Origin: CAYTSA01 sp964440345
GTDB lineage: Bacteria; Desulfobacterota; Desulfovibrionia; Desulfovibrionales; Desulfovibrionaceae
Length of the DNA: 26,069 bases
Reading direction: 5' to 3'
Assembly: GCA_964440345.1 (NCBI GenBank)
Contig: CAYTSA010000051.1
Location: 1-26,069, forward strand
Shown: positions 23,987 to 26,069 of the stretch, piece after piece
How positions within the stretch are numbered: position 1 is the first letter of the stretch
Layout of the letters: every line of letters starts with the position of its first letter
Program-made: the position numbers and the translations under genes
The notes under the pieces: generated by a model
The model's database searches: none
What the model was told of the DNA's origin: nothing
What the model saw: the letters and a program-made list of their open reading frames with translations, nothing else

Positions 23987-24047
23987 GACAGCCTCCTTGG
24001 AAAAGCGTTCGAATACAACGATTTCTTGATTCGTGTTACGGAGTGAC

Positions 24048-24076
24048 AAGCTAACGAGAAGAGTGCCACGTGTCAA
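24048..24076 (-). promoter_or_regulatory. Sigma-70 promoter for the binding-protein gene
   Basis: -35 TTGACA (24071-24076) and -10 TAGCTT (24048-24053) on the minus strand, spacer 17. It lies 62 bases upstream of the ATG at 23986, so the binding-protein gene has its own start separate from the phosphodiesterase gene. Confidence 0.65.
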
Positions 24077-24184
24077 GGCGCTTTTCTTTGCAACCATCTT
24101 CGCCATCATGGTGAATTTGATGATTTCCAGCTGTGATCTTTCGGAAAAAAACACACCCAACACAGACGGTTTGACTGCTTTTAC

Positions 24185-24988
24185 TTACTGATCTGTGGAG
24201 CCGCAGTGACTGAGAACATCGGTGACAAGCGCCGGAAGATTGTCAACCCGGAACGCATGTGACAGGTCGCTTTCGACGTTGCAGGTATCAGAAACCACGA
24301 TCAGTGGAATCTTGAAATCTTCGGGGTGCGTGGCGCCGTGCTGCTTGTCGTGCCCGGCATGATCAGCAAGAACGATCAGCAGATAGCTGCCGGTTTTCCG
24401 GAGATGCTCCACAAGGGGGCGCAAATAGTCATCTATAAAGCCGAGCTCCTCCATATATTCCGGAGAGAGCCAACCGAACCGAGGGCCCACATGGTCGAGC
24501 CCGCTGAGATGCACGAAAGCAAAGGCCTTCTCGCCTGACTGAAGAAACGCAAGAGCTTCCTCTTCAGGAAACGACGCCAGCTCGGCCTGGTCCACCGCCG
24601 GAGAAACCAGATGCCCCAGGCGCTCTTTGGCGTAGAAAAAACCTGTTCTGTATCCAAGGGCTTTTGCTGCATGAAAAAGCGTTTCCCCCTGGACGCGGGG
24701 CTCTCCCGGGCGCCATGAGTTGTCGGTCCTGCCACCGTCTTCCGGAGCCAGGCCGGTGATCATGGCCGTGTGGGCCACAAGAGTGCGGGGCGGGTTCACG
24801 CTGCGCGCGTCAAAGTTGGCCGTTCCTTCCTGGGCAAGGTCATGCAGAAGAGGGGCGGCTTCCGGGGTCACTGCGTCCGGATGCAGCGCGTCGATGGATA
24901 CAATCACGATATTCTCGGGCATTGCTCTGGCAATGGCTGCCTCTGACAAAAACGCGCCACACATCAACACGAAGATCGCGAGACGCAT
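24185..24988 (-). CDS. Exported type I phosphodiesterase / alkaline phosphatase superfamily protein
   Basis: A 267-residue exported protein: signal peptide LAIFVLMCGAFLSEAAIARA, then IVIVSIDALHPDAVTPEAAPLLHDLAQEGT, the metal-binding Asp at the start of the alkaline-phosphatase superfamily fold, with the nucleophile Thr/Ser in the following TAMITG. LADHAGHDKQHGATHPEDFKIPLIV supplies the Asp-His and His metal ligands. It hydrolyses phosphate esters in the periplasm; the substrate is unknown. ATG 24988 has AAGGAG 6 bases before it. In frame upstream to GTG 25147 lies a hydrophobic stretch (GGVLLGALGCFLWGVVSVLF), which could be an alternative N-terminal anchor. Confidence 0.85.
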   Translation of the reverse strand: MRLAIFVLMCGAFLSEAAIARAMPENIVIVSIDALHPDAVTPEAAPLLHDLAQEGTANFDARSVNPPRTLVAHTAMITGLAPEDGGRTDNSWRPGEPRVQGETLFHAAKALGYRTGFFYAKERLGHLVSPAVDQAELASFPEEEALAFLQSGEKAFAFVHLSGLDHVGPRFGWLSPEYMEELGFIDDYLRPLVEHLRKTGSYLLIVLADHAGHDKQHGATHPEDFKIPLIVVSDTCNVESDLSHAFRVDNLPALVTDVLSHCGSTDQ

Positions 24989-25223
24989 GCTTTTTCTCCT
25001 TGTTTCGACCGTTTTCGATAGACCAGGGCGGCGCCAGACAATGAGCGGAATGGACGCCAGGTGGCCGGGGCTGAAGAGCACGCTGACAACCCCCCAGAGA
25101 AAACAGCCCAGGGCGCCCAGAAGCACCCCCCCCAACACCCTCCTCACCCGATCGCCATATACTCCTTGAGCAACGATACAAAGCGTTGAGCCCATGGCGA
25201 TACATCAATGACTTTGTGTGGGT

Positions 25224-25340
25224 CTATTTTTCCAGCAGCTCGAAGGAGTCTTCCCCCTTGTCGTATATACGGACATTTTTGCACGATTTTGTAGCTTTTT
25301 CAAGCGAAGAAAAGACAGTCAGTTTGGCAATGTGGAAGTC
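25224..25340 (-). pseudogene. C-terminal piece of a gene split by the IS200 element
   Basis: A minus-strand frame reads FHIAKLTVFSSLEKATKSCK and then NVRIYDKGEDSFELLEK, ending at TAG 25224-25226. It is natural protein sequence with no start, running out of the element's end. If one A is added to the five-A run just before the stop, the frame continues as IDPHKVIDVSPWAQRFVSLLKEYMAIG to a stop at 25144, so a second shift may be present. The family is not recognised. The 5' part on the other side of the element is listed separately. Confidence 0.6.
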
Positions 25341-25345
25341 AGTTA

Positions 25346-25422
25346 CCACCGGCAAAGCCGGTGGCTTGAAAGATTTGAACCGCTCAAAGCGGTTAAACAC
25401 CATGAGCCGCCTAAAGGCGGCT
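25346..25422. repeat. Right-end hairpins of the IS200-type element
   Basis: Three stem-loops in a row: CCACCGGC AAA GCCGGTGG (25346-25364), AACCGCTCAAAGCGGTT (25378-25394) and AGCCGCCTAAAGGCGGCT (25405-25422). They lie just downstream of tnpA. Subterminal hairpins are how IS200/IS605 transposases recognise the element ends; three is more than the usual one, and two of them may serve as a transcription stop. Confidence 0.7.
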
Positions 25423-25426
25423 GGTC

Positions 25427-25855
25427 TTAATACAGCTTCAACTGGTCGAGACGCTTATCTTCCTGCTCTTGCTTCTTGATATACTCTCGAACGACTTTTT
25501 CATCTCGACCAACCGTTGTGACGAAGTACCCTCGTGCCCAAAAATGCTGCCCGGTGAAGTTTTTGCTTCGTCCTAGATAGTTTCGCGCAATATGAATGGC
25601 GCTTTTCCCCTTGATAAAACCTACGACTTGAGACACGGCGTACTTTGGAGGAATTGATATCAACATGTGCACATGATCGAGATGAAGGCATCCCTCGTGG
25701 ATTACACACTCTTTCTGCCGTGCCAGTTCGTGAAACACTTCTCCTAGGTGTTGCCGCAGTTGGCCAAAAAGTTTCTTCTTGCGATACTTTGGAATCCAAA
25801 CGACATGATACTTGCACTCCCATTTGGTATGACTTAGGCTTGAAGTGCTGTCCAT
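25427..25855 (-). CDS. tnpA: IS200/IS605 family transposase TnpA
   Basis: A 142-residue single-stranded DNA transposase of the Y1 HUH class. The HUH pair is His61 and His63 in LDHVHMLIS, the catalytic tyrosine is Tyr125 in VVREYIKKQEQE, and the opening KWECKYHVVWIPKYRKK is conserved. Complete length, so probably active. Its ATG at 25855 and GGAGG site lie at the edge of a long stem-loop that would hide the ribosome site (separate entry). There is no TnpB/IscB partner. Confidence 0.97.
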   Translation of the reverse strand: MDSTSSLSHTKWECKYHVVWIPKYRKKKLFGQLRQHLGEVFHELARQKECVIHEGCLHLDHVHMLISIPPKYAVSQVVGFIKGKSAIHIARNYLGRSKNFTGQHFWARGYFVTTVGRDEKVVREYIKKQEQEDKRLDQLKLY

Positions 25856-25905
25856 CGAAAGCCTCCACGTAGCTGAACTTTGAGCGGTTCAACTGGAGGC
25901 TTTCG
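25856..25905 (-). promoter_or_regulatory. Leader stem-loop sequestering the tnpA ribosome site
   Basis: CGAAAGCCTCCA (minus strand, 25894-25905 side) pairs perfectly over 12 bases with TGGAGGCTTTCG (25856-25867 side), which contains the GGAGG immediately before the tnpA ATG. AGTTGAAC and GTTCAGCT inside the loop can extend the stem. IS200 elements are known to use such a leader structure to keep transposase translation low. Confidence 0.75.
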
Positions 25906-25965
25906 ATATAATCCCGGAATTGTCAAACTTTGGGAGTCCCCCGGCAAAGCCGGGGGTTTACCCAG

Positions 25966-26069
25966 AGGCAATTAATGCGGCAATGGTTGTTTTCTGCCTG
26001 TCTACACGGAGGTCGGTTGTGGTCTTCCACGTAATGGACTCAGGAGAGCATTTGCATTCTGCGCCTACA
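25966..26069 (-). pseudogene. 5' side of the gene split by the IS200 element (partial)
   Basis: On the minus strand one frame is open from the right edge to the element: VGAECKCSPESITWKTTTD, then LRVDRQKTTIAALIASG, then a stop formed within the element end. It is clearly coding-like. Together with the FHIAKL piece left of the element it was probably one gene. The protein family is not recognised, and the true start is outside the window. Confidence 0.55.

Larger units (their letters stand above)
25340..25965 (-). mobile_element. IS200-type insertion sequence (IS200/IS605 family, tnpA only)
   Basis: About 620 bases holding one Y1 transposase gene, a leader hairpin, an end hairpin CCCCCGGC AAA GCCGGGGG at 25938-25956 near the left end, and a related hairpin near the right end. 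There are no inverted repeats or target duplications, as expected. The boundaries are estimates; the exact cleavage tetranucleotides are not determined. It interrupts a host gene whose two pieces flank it. Confidence 0.8.

Overview
The window looks like chromosomal DNA of a sulfate reducer of the Desulfovibrio type (Desulfovibrionaceae). This rests on the gene block rpoN - hpf - ptsN - rapZ - mannose-type PTS genes next to a manganese-dependent pyrophosphatase, on rubrerythrin, and on the amphi-Trp and YHS/TRASH-like small proteins. Base composition is moderately GC-rich in the housekeeping genes and more AT-rich at the left edge, in the 18.4-18.7 kb regulatory gap and around the right-hand transposon. 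No rRNA, tRNA or CRISPR array was seen.

Layout. 1-843: 5' part of an AAA ATPase of the RloA/AAA_15/AAA_21 kind, running off the left edge. 945-1926: Mn-pyrophosphatase (ppaC) with its terminator. 2183-7369 (minus strand): sigma-54 (rpoN), hibernation factor (hpf), EIIA-Ntr (ptsN), rapZ, then mannose-family EIIA, EIIB and EIIC. The EIIC gene is split by a one-base shift at a run of nine T. 7697-9622: an EamA transporter and a YchF-type GTPase. 9753-12330 (plus): a J-domain protein, a small two-gene module resembling DUF4258/DUF2283 whose first gene carries an in-frame TGA, and phosphoglucomutase. 12474-13685: an exported agmatine-deiminase-like protein whose reading frame begins with a HicB-like antitoxin segment. 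13761-15089 (minus): a YHS/TRASH-like protein, folK, and a MarR regulator with a strong operator candidate. 15181-15403: a decayed asparaginase C-terminus. 15750-17113: rubrerythrin and a periplasmic solute-binding protein. 17402-18369: an amphi-Trp protein and an acidic-tailed partner under a well-formed promoter and a TGTAC-N7-GTACA operator. 18721-21029 (plus): MATE transporter and DUF2156 protein. 21049-22457: WG-repeat protein and DUF364 protein, divergent. 22451-24988 (minus): TauE/SafE remnant, FecB/BtuF-type binding protein and an exported phosphodiesterase-like protein. 25224-26069: a gene cut by an IS200-type element.

How it fits together. The left half is a core regulatory block joining sigma-54, ribosome hibernation and phosphotransfer signalling. 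The right half is accessory and eroding, with several broken genes (EIIC, the DUF4258-like gene, asparaginase, TauE, the IS-split gene) and two toxin-antitoxin-like relics. The most useful leads are the T9 slippage candidate in EIIC, the TGA inside the first gene of the small module, the HicB-deiminase chimera, the phased operator array upstream of marR, and the paired 17-bp operators around 18.4-18.56 kb. All functional calls come from reading the sequence; no database search was run.
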